From positions 72,001 to 136,000 of the forward strand of contig JAUJYZ010000847.1 in NCBI GenBank assembly GCA_033675265.1: DNA of 64,000 nucleotides, given 5' to 3'. The stretch comes from Actinostola sp. cb2023. Its lineage: Eukaryota; Cnidaria; Anthozoa; Actiniaria; Actinostolidae. Positions 1 to 10,034 of the stretch are shown piece by piece. The notes beneath the pieces were generated by a model. The model was not told the DNA's origin. It saw only the letters and a list, made by a program, of their open reading frames with translations, and did no database searches. Position 1 is the first letter of the stretch. The number at the start of each line of letters is the position of its first letter. The position numbers were made by a program, and so were the translations under genes.

Positions 1-1130
1 TTCACTGCGTATCAAAAGAAGAGTTCTCGGTTTCCGTAACCGGCCTGGAAGGGCTTGAAGCTGTTTTTAGGATGGTTCACATCAGTTTTATCGACAAATT
101 CAGCGAGAAACGTGTTGCGTTGGTCCCTTGCTCGACAACAGACCACAACTATTCGATGGACTCTCTCTTAATAATAAGCTTTATTTAAGCAGGGAACACC
201 TTCATCAAGCTGTTCTCCCAGGTGTCCCTGACATCAATAAATATACAATATACATCAATATAATAATTCAAAGGTGTTCGCAGCCCAGCGCTTGTTCGCC
301 TAACAACATCGTAACAGTTTACGTCGAGATGCACGAGTGCTTGTCCTCTTCGCGCGTTTCTCTTTGGGTTTATGTGGCGTATTGCCCGTGCTAACATACG
401 TTCGCTTTGAGCTTTCATCCATAATTCTGAAAAAGTAAAAGTTTATATTAGTTACTGCCTTTTAGCGTATCTATTAGAACACAAGTTATTGATTTCAGCA
501 ACGAAAGAGTTGTTTTGTCACATGCCGTGACGCGTTGTCACGAATGCTTCAGAGCAATGAAATACGTGCCGTGACGCGTTGTCACGAATGCTTCAGAGCA
601 ATGAAATACGACCACAAGTGTCAAAAAATGTCTAACTTCGGAGCCAGTAAAACTATCTAAAACGTGGAGTAACTTTGAGTAATTTTATATACAAACATTC
701 TCCAAGCCTTACAGTACGATAACGTGTTATTAAAATATAAAATACTCAAGTCAGTAATAAGAATAAAGCGGTTTTTGGTGAGCGCCTATCACTCAAATTT
801 TCAAAGCGTAGTGAATACCCTTCGTAAGCTACTGATTTTTTCAAAAGACAGCGAGAAAATCATGAAATAAAGTCTTCAGGGAAGTAGTATTAATGCACTG
901 GAAACATGTAATACAAATCTTACCTTCAATGCTGGCGATATTGCTAAACAAATCTTGCTTGTAAAACACTAACAAATCACATTCTTGAAGACTGGAAGCG
1001 TGAACTTCACAACATTTCTCCCGCAATGCATTCTGGGATACTATTCAGACCTCCTCTGCCTGCGGCCCCACCTCCCAGCCCTCAGCACAGGGAGTCCAAG
1101 CTCATTATCTGTGAAGACCGTTTTATTTGC
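1..1130. other. Non-coding flank with a short tandem duplication
   Basis: I see no supportable gene. A segment of about 47 bp containing CGTGACGCGTTGTCACGAAT is present twice in tandem at about 518-612. Open frames here are short and have no recognisable product. The end of the stretch (about 1085-1130) already belongs to the repeat family seen again near 3770-3800 (sequence around CTCATTATCTGTGAAGACCG). Confidence 0.5.
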
Positions 1131-1512
1131 ATATTTACAGTAGCCTGCGTAGCAAGCGTTTTTTAGGCCGCGCGCGTATGGAAGGCGAAATGGTGCAAAA
1201 TTCAAGAACTTTAATTTGATCACATTCAAGGATCACGATCACATTCAACAACCACATTCACATTCAACATGTGTAAATTAATCATATTCAACAGACATCT
1301 CGATCACATTCAAGGTCACATTCGATCACATTCAAGGTCACTTCATCACTTCATATCAACGGATCGGGAAATCACATTCAACGGATCGGGCAATCACATT
1401 CAAGAACGATTGTTAATGTCAACAAATCCCATAATGCTCTTTGCTACTGTCGACGTAGAATCCCGAGTGCATGCTGGGAAATAAATTTCGCACGTTCGCA
1501 CGTGCGATCAAA

Positions 1513-1773
1513 ATGGCGGACGACATAGACAGAGAGTCGATCCGCGAGGAAGTTCGAGCATGTATTCGCGAAGAACTACACAGCCGACCAGGAACACAAA
1601 CTCTTGTTAACAGAACGCGTAATTTAGTTCGAGGATCGGCATCTTTTGCTGCACGGAGCTTATCAACTTCCCCTTTTGCGAGTAGAAATGCGCAACCTCA
1701 GGCTCAGAGTCAGAGTTCGGAACACTCAAAGTCGAGTGATAAAGGCAAGCGACCCCTACTATTGTCCAAGTAA
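1513..1773 (+). CDS. Hypothetical exon or ORF beginning MADDIDRES
   Basis: An 86-codon open frame starts at an ATG in good context (AAAATGGCGGACG). The product begins MADDIDRESIREEVRACI and continues into a Ser/Gln-rich tail before a stop. I do not recognise the family. The start lies in the left arm of the 1131-3068 inverted repeat, and the right arm has the mirror version (ATG at 2697, minus). It could be the first exon of a transposon gene, a host 5' exon caught in an inverted duplication, or chance. The acidic N-terminus shared by both arms is the only support for coding. Confidence 0.25.
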   Translation: MADDIDRESIREEVRACIREELHSRPGTQTLVNRTRNLVRGSASFAARSLSTSPFASRNAQPQAQSQSSEHSKSSDKGKRPLLLSK

Positions 1774-2089
1774 AACCAAAGGACCGTAACTGCAGTAAAA
1801 CGTCTTCACTTATATACAGTTTTGGTCTACCTGGCGCAGAACTTGGAGTAACGCGAGGTGACTGATAGGAATAAATGGCCAGTCGTGTACATTGCGAAGG
1901 TGACTTCTGTTTTAGTTTTTTTAGAGTAGGCAAATGCAATTCAACCCATACATATGGAAAAATGAAGAGAGAAGTGGTTGTATGTGAGGATAAAAAACAT
2001 GACAGTTTTTATGGGCGGTTTTAATGGGTGGCAAATGCGATTCAATACATACATATTGAAAGAAGGAGAAGAGGGAAGAGGGGAGAGGA

Positions 2090-2275
2090 AAGTAAACATA
2101 AAAAATTAAAAATTAAAAATTAAAATTAAAGAAAGAGAAAAATATAAAGAAAGAAAAATAAATGAAAAATAAAAAAATTGATTTAATTTAAAAAAATAAA
2201 AAAATAATAATAGAAAATAATAATAGAAAAAATAAATAAAGATAAAGATAAATAAAAATAAAAATAATTAATAAT
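2090..2275. repeat. A-rich low-complexity tract
   Basis: Nearly pure A/T/G sequence of AAAAATTAAAAATT and AATAAAAATA type words inside the spacer of the large inverted repeat. No coding or regulatory signal can be assigned. Confidence 0.8.
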
Positions 2276-2279
2276 TAGA

Positions 2280-2421
2280 TCTTATTTGGGGTTTTTCCCG
2301 TAATACGGGCCGATACTTTACGAGTTACGAATGTATTATCCCGAGTCCCGAAGGGACGATGAAAAATGCGAGTAACGAGGAAAATATCAGCCCGTATTTC
2401 GGGAAAAACCCCAAATAAGTT
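2280..2421. mobile_element. Short MITE with about 30-bp terminal inverted repeats
   Basis: The ends are mirror images: CTTATTTGGGGTTTTTCCCG on the left, and its complement preceded by GCCCGTATTTCG on the right. At about 140 bp with no coding capacity, this is a typical miniature inverted-repeat element. Confidence 0.75.
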
Positions 2422-2517
2422 ATTTATTATACTACTTTGAACGAAAACATAATTGTCCGTTTTTGAGTAAATTTATCTAATAATTATTTCAAAACCTTTC
2501 AAGGTCCGCGCGCTCTT

Positions 2518-2697
2518 TTACAATAACAGACACAGAGAATGACGAATCGCTCGCGCACGGAGCCAGCGCGCGCTTGAAATGACAATCGACTCAAACACTC
2601 TTATCCATTCAGCATATTCATCACTGTCGAGGGAGATGAAGGTAGAAGCTCGAACTTCCTCGTGGATCGACTCTCTGTCGACTATGTCGTCCGCCAT
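2518..2697 (-). CDS. Hypothetical mirror-image ORF beginning MADDIVDRES
   Basis: This is the right-arm counterpart of the ORF at 1513. The product is 59 residues, begins MADDIVDRESIHEEVRAS, and then diverges completely from the left copy at the edge of the repeat arm. It shares about 17 N-terminal residues with the left copy, with one in-frame codon insertion (Val). I do not recognise the product. The in-frame indel hints weakly at coding constraint. Confidence 0.2.
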   Translation of the reverse strand: MADDIVDRESIHEEVRASTFISLDSDEYAEWIRVFESIVISSARWLRARAIRHSLCLLL

Positions 2698-3055
2698 TTT
2701 GATTATTTCCCAGCATGCACTCGGGATTCTACGTCGACAGTAGCAAAGAGCATTATGGGATTTGTTGACATTAAAAATCGTTCTTGAATGTGATTTCCCG
2801 ATCCGTTGATATGAAGTGATGAAGTGACCTTGAATGTGATCGAATGTGACCTTGAATGTGATCGAGATGTCTGTTGAATATGATTAATTTACACATGGTG
2901 AATGTGAATGTGGTTGTTGAATGTGATCGTGATCCTTGAATGTGATCAAATTAAAGTTCTTGAATTTTGCACCATTTCGCCTTCCATACGCGCGCGGAAG
3001 TGTTTTCGTTTTTCGGCCCCAACTTCCGCGCGGTCTAAAAAACGCTTGCTACGCA

Positions 3056-3772
3056 GGCTATATTTACAGTCAATGTATGTGGCTTTAAATCATCCCTCCG
3101 TATTTCAAGATTTTTCGTTAATTATAAAACTTGTTAGTCGGGCTTCCTGTGGAAGCCCCGACTCTAAAAATGCAGAGCGGTCGTCGTCTTTGGCTCCAAA
3201 TCGCCTTTCTACAGCGCATGCGCGCTAAAGCCGAAGGAGACATGAAGTCTGGCCAAGAAAGATTAGAAAGCACAAACCAATCAGGGAAAGCACCGGAGGT
3301 CAAGGGGCCAAAATATAAGTCTTTTCTCGTCTAAATCAAAATTTAGATTGAAACAGGACGCTCTAGTAGCGTGAAGTCGGGCTATAACGTTTTTACTGAT
3401 ATACTGTAAAGTTCGCAGTACTGAAATTGCAAGGAAAGCATGTTCTATCGAGCTCGAGTCACGCAACGACGAGCAACCAAAAACTGTTTCAATCGCACTA
3501 TAAGATATCTATATTTAGTTCAAATAGGTTACATTTCATTTAGAAGTCCGACTTCACGCTATAGAAGAGCGTCTAGTTTTCACTAATGTGTTGTTCTTAC
3601 TACCGTCGATGTTGTAATGGCGTTTCAAAACGCTCTAATGGCGCTGAAACGCTGTCACAACATCGAAAGTAGTAAGGAAAACACATTAGTGAAAAAAAGT
3701 TTAATAATTTACGAAAAATCTTGAAATATGGAGGGATGATATAAAGCCACATACATTTACTGTAAATATGCA
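3056..3772. mobile_element. Nested foldback elements
   Basis: Sequence at 3057-3126 (containing GTATGTGGCTTTAAATCATC) is inverted at 3700-3771. Inside it, a second pair (AGCGTGAAGTCGG near 3365-3383; CCGACTTCACGCTA near 3547-3562) brackets a third structure, a strong hairpin at 3586-3691 whose arms read TTTCACTAATGTGTT... and back. The region also holds GGGCTTCCTGTGGAAGCCCC at 3140, the core motif of a dispersed family described in the findings. I see no gene. Confidence 0.7.
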
Positions 3773-3894
3773 AATTGAACGGTCTTCACAGATAATGAGC
3801 TTGGGCTCCCTGTGGTGATAGTTAGCAAGGACTTCTCTCTGGTAGAGCGAGCACCGTTCGAGATTTTCAGACGGCTCATGTGTCGTCATACCCC

Positions 3895-4043
3895 GGCGTA
3901 GTCAATCGAACAAAACCGAACAAAAAATCAATCGAATCCAATTTCGAACCCAATCGTTCGATTGTTTTAGGATTGGTTCGGCCATCGAACAGAATCGAAC
4001 CGGAACTTTTGGGAGAATTCGATTACCGAACACAATCGAACCA
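3895..4043. repeat. CAATCGAAC-rich repeat, copy 1
   Basis: Many close copies of (C)AATCGAAC and its complement GTTCGATTG in both orientations. A related block occurs at 10145-10300. The two blocks each lie near one of the 192-bp direct repeats. Confidence 0.7.
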
Positions 4044-4235
4044 ACTATTCTCACTGGGACCTTCACGCACGATGCCAAAAATATCGCACGATTCTCGCAA
4101 CCCTCGAGAGGAATTCGTCCCAGAGGACTACATCTCACATCCCCATGTGCTTAGATTGGTATAAATAATATGATTCACACCAGAAAACCCTCTTCGAACC
4201 GTTTCGCTGGCAGACGTACAACGACTTGCTCGACG
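4044..4235. repeat. 192-bp direct repeat, left copy
   Basis: Reads identically, as far as I can compare by eye, to 9618-9809. It contains GGTATAAATAATATG, which resembles a TATA box. It does not start with TG or end with CA, so an ordinary LTR is unlikely. Confidence 0.85.
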
Positions 4236-4409
4236 TTTACTGGCATTCCTGATTCATCGCTGCGCCCCTCTTCAAGTCCTGTGTGTGGCTCAAGTACCGG
4301 TAATAGTTCCACCAGCCCAAGTTCTGGCTGTACAGTTGTGTATCATTTACACTTCGTTTCGAATTCTGTTGGAACGCGGAAAGCACGTGGTAGCTCGGTG
4401 AGGCGAATG

Positions 4410-4410
4410 C

Positions 4411-4452
<42 letters not shown>
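4410..4452. repeat. Poly-G tract
   Basis: A run of about 42 G residues. It is paired with a poly-C run at 4809-4868, so the two could fold on each other around about 350 bp of spacer rich in CCCTATCCCAGA words. Such runs are also common sites of assembly and length error. Confidence 0.9.
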
Positions 4453-4454
<2 letters not shown>

Positions 4455-4807
4455 TAAGGGTATTTTTGGGTAGGGGTGTGCCGCGGACACCTCAAAACCC
4501 TGACCCTATCCCAGACCTAAAATTTTGATTTTCCATACCCTATCCCAGACTAAAGCTTTAAAATGTACACCCTATCCCAGACTAAAGCTTAAAAATGTAT
4601 ACCCTATCCAGATTGAAAGCGTGCTAAAGGGATATGTAAATTGATAGCGACTGATAGTGGCGTTATTGCGGAAACCATACCCTATACCAGACCAAAACGT
4701 ACCCGATCCCAGCCTAAAAAGGCAAAAAACGATACCCTACCCCAGACCTGGGAGCTCAAAAACCATACCCTATCCCGTGGCAAATACCCGTATAGCGTAT
4801 ATAGGGG

Positions 4808-4808
<1 letters not shown>
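4453..4808. repeat. CCCTATCCCAGA-type interspersed repeats between G and C tracts
   Basis: At least six imperfect copies of a 28-36 bp unit built on ACCCTATCCCAGACTAAAGC. No gene is visible. Confidence 0.7.

Positions 4809-4868
<60 letters not shown>
4809..4868. repeat. Poly-C tract
   Basis: A run of about 60 C residues, reverse partner of the poly-G tract at 4410-4452. Apparent open frames across it are poly-proline artefacts. Confidence 0.9.
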
Positions 4869-4870
<2 letters not shown>

Positions 4871-4915
4871 GGCGAATGCGTTTGGCTACTCGGTTATACT
4901 TTGTGGTACTTTATT

Positions 4916-6175
4916 CCGTCGTACGTGGAGGCGAATGTGTTCGCTAGAGTTTATATTTTATGGTGCACGTAATTCGTACGTGGAGGCGAATGTGTTCGCT
5001 AGAGTTTATATTTTTCTGGTGCACGTAATTGGTACGTGGAGGCGAATATGTTCGCTAGAGTTTATATTTTCTGGTGCACGTAATTCGTACGTGGAGGCGA
5101 ATGTGTTCGCTAGAGTTTATATTTTCTGGTGCACGTAATTCGTACGTGGAGGCGAATATGTTCGCTAGAGTTTATATTTTCTGGTGCACGTAATTCGTAC
5201 GTGGAGGCGAATGTGTTCGCTAGAGTTTATATTTTCTGGTGCACGTAATTCGTACGTGGAGGCGAATGTGTTCGCTAGAGTTTATATTTTTCTGGTGCAC
5301 GTAATTCGTACGTGGAGGCGAATGTGTTCGCTAGAGTTTATATTTTATGGTGCACGTAATTCGTACGTGGAGGCGAATGTGTTCGCTAGAGTTTATATTT
5401 TTCTGGTGCACGTAATTGGTACGTGGAGGCGAATATGTTCGCTAGAGTTTATATTTTCTGGTGCACGTAATTCGTACGTGGAGGCGAATGTGTTCGCTAG
5501 AGTTTATATTTTCTGGTGCACGTAATTCGTACGTGGAGGCGAATATGTTCGCTAGAGTTTATATTTTGTGGTGCACGTAATTCGTACGTGGAGGCGAATG
5601 TGTTCGCTAGAGTTTATATTTTCTGGTGCACGTAATTCGTACGTGGAGACGAATGTGTTCGCTAGAGTTTATATTCGTACGTGGAGGCGAATGTGTTCGC
5701 TAGAGTTTATATTTTTCTGGTGCACGTAATTGGTACGTGGAGGCGAATATGTTCGCTAGAGTTTATATTTTCTGGTGCACGTAATTCGTACGTGGAGGCG
5801 AATGTGTTCGCTAGAGTTTATATTTTCTGGTCAGGCACGTAATTCGTACGTGGAGGCGAATATGTTCGCTAGAGTTTATATTTTCTGGTGCACGTAATTC
5901 GTACGTGGAGGCGAATGTGTTCGCTAGAGTTTATATTTTGTGGTGCACGTAATTCGTACGTGGAGGCGAATGTGTTCGCTAGAGTTTATATTTTCTGGTG
6001 CACGTAATTCGTACGTGGAGGCGAATGTGTTCGCTAGAGTTTATATTTTCTGGTGCACGTAATTCGTACGTGGAGGCGAATGTGTTCGCTAGAGTTTATA
6101 TTCGTACGTGGAGGCGAATGTGTTCGCTACAGTTTATATTTTCTGGTGCACGTAATTATTCGTACGTGGAGGCGA
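4916..6175. repeat. 55-bp minisatellite, about 23 units
   Basis: The unit contains GTGCACGTAATTCGTACGTG, then GAGGCGAATGTGTTCGCTAG, then AGTTTATATTTT. Units vary by single bases (TTCTGG, TTATGG or TTTGTGG junctions; GAATGTG or GAATATG), and larger blocks of several units are themselves repeated, which indicates unequal exchange. Each unit carries the small hairpin GCGAA-N4-TTCGC and the palindrome GTGCAC. Frames are interrupted and I do not regard it as coding. Confidence 0.9.
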
Positions 6176-7700
6176 ATGCCTGTTTTGCTGCTCGCTCAAT
6201 TTTCTTGTATAAAGGTGGTGGCGAATGTATTTCGCGACAGCGAATCAAAAGTGTTTCGCTCAATGTCGTATGCATGTAGGTTAGCAGCGAGTCTCGGTCC
6301 CGCTACAGTGCGGAATGCGTTAATTTTGCTGTTCGATATGTTTTATTGTGTTAAAGTAGTGGCGAGCGTGTTGGCGACAGCGAAAAGTGGAATTAACGGC
6401 ATTAGATATGTGTTTCATTAGAGCGAAGGTGTATAGATTTTTGTTATGGTTTTGTTTAAAAAGTGAAATGTGTCTCACAAAATGTCTTGGGTTAGTGCTC
6501 AGGAGCAGCGAGCCTCGATCTTGCTAGAGCTAATTAATGTGTCTGGCCTTTCACTTTGGCAAAAGTGAAAGCGAATGTTTTATACCCCATGCATCTACAC
6601 CAAGGCTAAAACATGTTGTAATGCGAGACTCCGAGACAAGGCATTTTTAATTTTTGTGATCATGCAGTTAGATGCCCTCGAATTATAGAAGCGAGAAAAA
6701 GAAAAAAAACAAGTTGAACTAAACACGGTTTGGTGGTAATGGGGAATTAGCCTCTCAGAAACGAGCTTCTAGCTAGCGATTGTACCTAGCTATTATAGTT
6801 ATCTCGGTCGTGAGCTTCAGTTCATTTTCTCGGCCTGGGTTTATCCTAAATAGCTCTCACATCGGGGATTAATGTTACCGGTGAACCTATTTTGTCACAT
6901 TAAGCCTAGTTTCATTTTTGCCCTGGTTTAGCATTGCATAGCGATTGTTGTCACTGTTTTATTGCTCGGGCCGAAGGGCCCCAAGCTGAGGAATGCGGTC
7001 ACAACACTTCGTTTTTCGCACTACGCAGTCTCGTGCAGCTCGCATCTTTACACAACGAGCACAACTGATATGTTTTGGACCGCAGTCACATGTATCCACG
7101 GGATTTACTAGGGCAATAATGACGGCACTTTGATCAATACTACTGATGCAATTTGAAAAGTTTTTACTGGTAAATATTTTAATAAGCACATATTGGTCCG
7201 AGCGTAAAAGCCATTTTGGCTCTTGTTAGCGTTGGAATGCGGATGGTTTTTATATTTTAGTTATTTATTGCTGTTTCACTCTGTTTAGATGGCATCGGAA
7301 CGCGAGAAAAGCGTGCTAGCTTATGACGTCAATCAATCAATCATTTTATTTCAGTGTCAAATTTCAAAAAAATAAAAATAAAAATCCAGGTCAGTGTTCG
7401 AATGGTATACCGTGTTCAAAACTGTTGGAAGTTCTTGATGTTACTTACTAACGCGCTAGGAAAGTGCTAGGTAAACAAAAGGTCCAAGCAAGCACGGGTC
7501 TAGTCTATAGCCAGTGCCCGTCTGACCACAACCGTCGGCTGACATTGGACCTGTTGGAGGGCGAATATACTTCGCTCCATACACACAAGGCTTTGTTTGT
7601 GAGAGCAAATGTGTCTCGCAACATCCAGTTTTGTCAGCGTAGGGCGTCGCCATCCACGTGTGGACATCTAGGATTCTAGCGTTTTGATCGTTTAGCACTA
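6176..7700. repeat. Degenerate, hairpin-rich decay zone of the 55-bp minisatellite
   Basis: The GCGAA-N(4-6)-TTCGC theme of the neighbouring array continues in degenerate form at irregular spacing: GCGAATGTATTTCGC (6220s), GCGAATATACTTCGC (7561-7575) and GCAAATGTGTCTCGC (7604-7618). There are also variants with changed stems such as GTGAAATGTGTCTCAC (6463-6478). I see no protein gene. This is either old minisatellite or something that conserves small hairpins. Confidence 0.5.
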
Positions 7701-8135
7701 CTTTCGTGAGCTCTTTTACCACACTGGTTGTTGTCCCACTTACAAAGACTTTGCAAGATCGTGAGGCATTAAGGGTGAAGGTTAATTCACTTGAAGCTGC
7801 TGTATACCCAAGAACTTGGTTTGCTCGTTGTGAAGCTCCTCGATGCGGTTATCTAATACCGTTCATTGCTCTGTCCTCGTGGCGGGGTATTTCGGGGTTG
7901 CTTCGCTTCGGGTCATACCCTGTCTTGGAGGTGGTATCGTTCTTTTCAGATCCCTTTCAAGCAGCAAAAGGTTTTCTCGCCACAGTTTGACGTCGCGCAT
8001 CCTTTTCAAGTACATAGTGAATGCAAAATACTTCGACTGTATTATTATTATTATACGATGGTGTGATTGGAAGGGTGTGACCCGTTGCGTAGCAACCCCA
8101 GTACCTTCACCCAATTTGCTGCAGAGGAGTTTTCG
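7701..8135. other. Unassigned sequence before the 81-bp array
   Basis: No supportable gene. A long open frame enters the downstream repeat array from 7843, but the non-repeat part (about 100 residues) shows no domain I recognise. A TTATTATTATTATA microsatellite lies near 8041-8055. Confidence 0.4.
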
Positions 8136-9288
8136 TGTTAAGAATTATGTCAAGGGCGGCGCCTTCAGAGGCCCTAATCATTACATAGCCATGGCCCACG
8201 AAACGAACTATGGCAAACGCATTAATTATGTCAAGGGCGGCGCCTTCAGAGGACCCAATCATTACATAGCCATGGCCCACGAAACGAACCATGGCAAACG
8301 CTTCAATTATGTCAAGGGCGGCGCCTTCAGAGGCCCTAATCATTACATAGCCATGACCCACGAAACGAACTATGGCAAACGCATTAATTATGTCAAGGGC
8401 GGCGCCTTCAGAGGCCCTAATCATTACATAGCCATGGCCCACGAAACGAACTATGGCAAACGCTTTAATTATGTCAAGGGCGGCGCCTTCAGAGGCCCTA
8501 ATCATTACATAGCCATGACCCACGAAACGAACTATGGCAAACGCATTAATTATGTCAAGGGCGGCGCCTTCAGAGGCCCTAATCATTACATAGCCATGAC
8601 CCACGAAACGAACTATGGCAAACGCATTAATTATGTCAAGGGCGGCGCCTTCAGAGGCCCTAATCATTACATAGCCATGGCCCACGAAACGAACTATGGC
8701 AAACGCATTAATTATGTCAAGGGCGGCGCCTTCAGAGGCCCTAATCATTACATAGCCATGGCCCACGAAACGAACTATGGCAAACGCTTTAATTATGTCA
8801 AGGGCGGCGCCTTCAGAGGCCCTAATCATTACATAGCCATGACCCACGAAACGAACTATAGCAAACGCTTTAATTATGTCAAGGGCGGCGCCTTCAGAGG
8901 CCCTAATCATTACATAGCCATGACCCACGAAACGAACTATGGCAAACGCTTTAATTATGTCAAGGGCGGCGCCTTCAGAGGCCCTAATCATTACATAGCC
9001 ATGACCCACGAAACGAACTATGGCAAACGCATTAATTATGTCAAGGGCGGCGCCTTCAGAGGCCCTAATCATTACATAGCCATGACCCACGAAACGAACT
9101 ATGGCAAACGCATTAATTATGTCAAGGGCGGCGCCTTCAGAGGCCCTAATCATTACATAGCCATGACCCACGAAACGAACTATAGCAAACGCTTTAATTA
9201 TGTCAAGGGCGGCGCCTTCAGAGGCCCTAATCATTACATAGCCATGACCCACGAAACGAACTATAGCAAACGCTTTAATTTGATGTAG
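7843..9288 (+). CDS. Possible repeat-protein ORF across the 81-bp array (doubtful)
   Basis: A 481-codon frame runs through all 14 repeat units and stops just after the array. The repeat is Gly, His and Asn rich, with no Cys and no clear hydrophobic segment. The N-terminal 100 residues look like ordinary non-coding translation. The opposite strand is open over 8107-9291 as well, so the length of either frame is weak evidence. I report it because the ORF is by far the longest in the window. Confidence 0.15.
   Translation: MRLSNTVHCSVLVAGYFGVASLRVIPCLGGGIVLFRSLSSSKRFSRHSLTSRILFKYIVNAKYFDCIIIIIRWCDWKGVTRCVATPVPSPNLLQRSFRVKNYVKGGAFRGPNHYIAMAHETNYGKRINYVKGGAFRGPNHYIAMAHETNHGKRFNYVKGGAFRGPNHYIAMTHETNYGKRINYVKGGAFRGPNHYIAMAHETNYGKRFNYVKGGAFRGPNHYIAMTHETNYGKRINYVKGGAFRGPNHYIAMTHETNYGKRINYVKGGAFRGPNHYIAMAHETNYGKRINYVKGGAFRGPNHYIAMAHETNYGKRFNYVKGGAFRGPNHYIAMTHETNYSKRFNYVKGGAFRGPNHYIAMTHETNYGKRFNYVKGGAFRGPNHYIAMTHETNYGKRINYVKGGAFRGPNHYIAMTHETNYGKRINYVKGGAFRGPNHYIAMTHETNYSKRFNYVKGGAFRGPNHYIAMTHETNYSKRFNLM
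8140..9285. repeat. 81-bp minisatellite, 14 units, open on both strands
   Basis: The unit is 81 bp (27 codons) and begins AATTATGTCAAGGGCGGCGC. On the plus strand the units read through as a repeat starting NYVKGGAFRGPNHYIAM and ending HETNYGKR(I/F). On the minus strand they read as AFAIVRFVGHGYVMIRASEG. Because 81 is divisible by three, a stop-free unit stays open in any number. Variable sites (GCC/ACC, GGC/AGC, ATT/TTT) include amino-acid changes and a few silent ones. The 27-residue repeat matches no family I know, and I cannot decide whether it is translated. Confidence 0.9.
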
Positions 9289-9536
9289 CACTACGCCCCT
9301 TGGTTAAATTTACGATTTTCCACTTAGTCAGAGTAAGGGAAGTAATTTTGGTTTATAAGTGGAGTACTGGCATTTACAGAATAAAGGATTTCTGAGTTAT
9401 GGGAAGATAACACCTCCGTTTAGAGAACGATCTGTCACAAACGTCCGGTGGTTCTTTCATGGTAAATGCTAGACTAATGCTAGGCTACTCAATCTTGCGG
9501 TTATCCACCCTTTGGAGACACGAAGCGAGCCTTCCG

Positions 9537-9964
9537 CCGAGGAGGTCTTCTCCCACATCTGAATACACCGATATTCCTCGAGGCATTGTGTGTGATGGCT
9601 CTCAGTGGGAATACATTACTATTCTCACTGGGACCTTCACGCACGATGCCAAAAATATCGCACGATTCTCGCAACCCTCGAGAGGAATTCGTCCCAGAGG
9701 ACTACATCTCACATCCCCATGTGCTTAGATTGGTATAAATAATATGATTCACACCAGAAAACCCTCTTCGAACCGTTTCGCTGGCAGACGTACAACGACT
9801 TGCTCGACGCCCCACCCTCCTCCCCGCAGCGATGAATCAGCCTATCACCCATTCCCACTGTGAGCTACACGCTCACAACCGCCTCGGAGGTCTTCTCCCA
9901 CATCTGAATACACCGATATTCCTCGAGGCATTGTGTGTGATGGCTCTCAGTGGGAATACATTAC
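9537..9964. repeat. 78-bp direct repeat flanking the second 192-bp repeat
   Basis: A segment starting at GAGGAGGTCTTCTCCCACAT or its near equivalent and ending GGGAATACATTAC occurs at about 9537-9617 and 9886-9965. It directly borders the 192-bp repeat on one side and follows it by about 80 bp on the other. AGTGGGAATA and TATTCTCACT at the first junction form an imperfect palindrome. Confidence 0.75.
9618..9809. repeat. 192-bp direct repeat, right copy
   Basis: Partner of 4044-4235 in the same orientation, reading identically. The 5.4 kb between the two copies contains both minisatellites and the poly-G/poly-C pair but no transposase, reverse transcriptase or gag-like frame. Confidence 0.85.
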
Positions 9965-10034
9965 AATCAATCAGATTAGTTCGAAATACAATGCCATAAA
10001 AAGCACTGCAGTCTAAAATCGGAAGATTTCTGCT

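Larger units (their letters stand above)
1131..3068. repeat. Large inverted repeat with about 430-bp arms
   Basis: The left arm (about 1131-1565) reappears in reverse complement at about 2645-3068. Landmarks shared by both arms are GCCTGCGTAGCAAGCG, a run of CACATTCAA(GG) motifs, CCCATAATGCTCTTTGCTAC, GCATGCTGGGAAATAA and ATGGCGGACGACATAG. The arms differ by small indels, including about 20 bp present only in the left arm just before ATGGCGG. The roughly 1.1-kb spacer holds an AT-rich block (2090-2275) and a small MITE. This may be a foldback transposon or an inverted duplication of a 5' exon and promoter. Confidence 0.8.

Noticed and set aside
4641..6421. Open frames with poly-proline or ARVYIF repeats
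   Set aside because: They are translations of the poly-C tract and the 55-bp minisatellite. The array period is not a multiple of three, frames break repeatedly, and no domain is present.
4044..9809. LTR retrotransposon defined by the 192-bp repeats
   Set aside because: No TG...CA ends, no primer-binding or polypurine site I can recognise and no gag or pol frame between them. Kept only as a direct-repeat finding.
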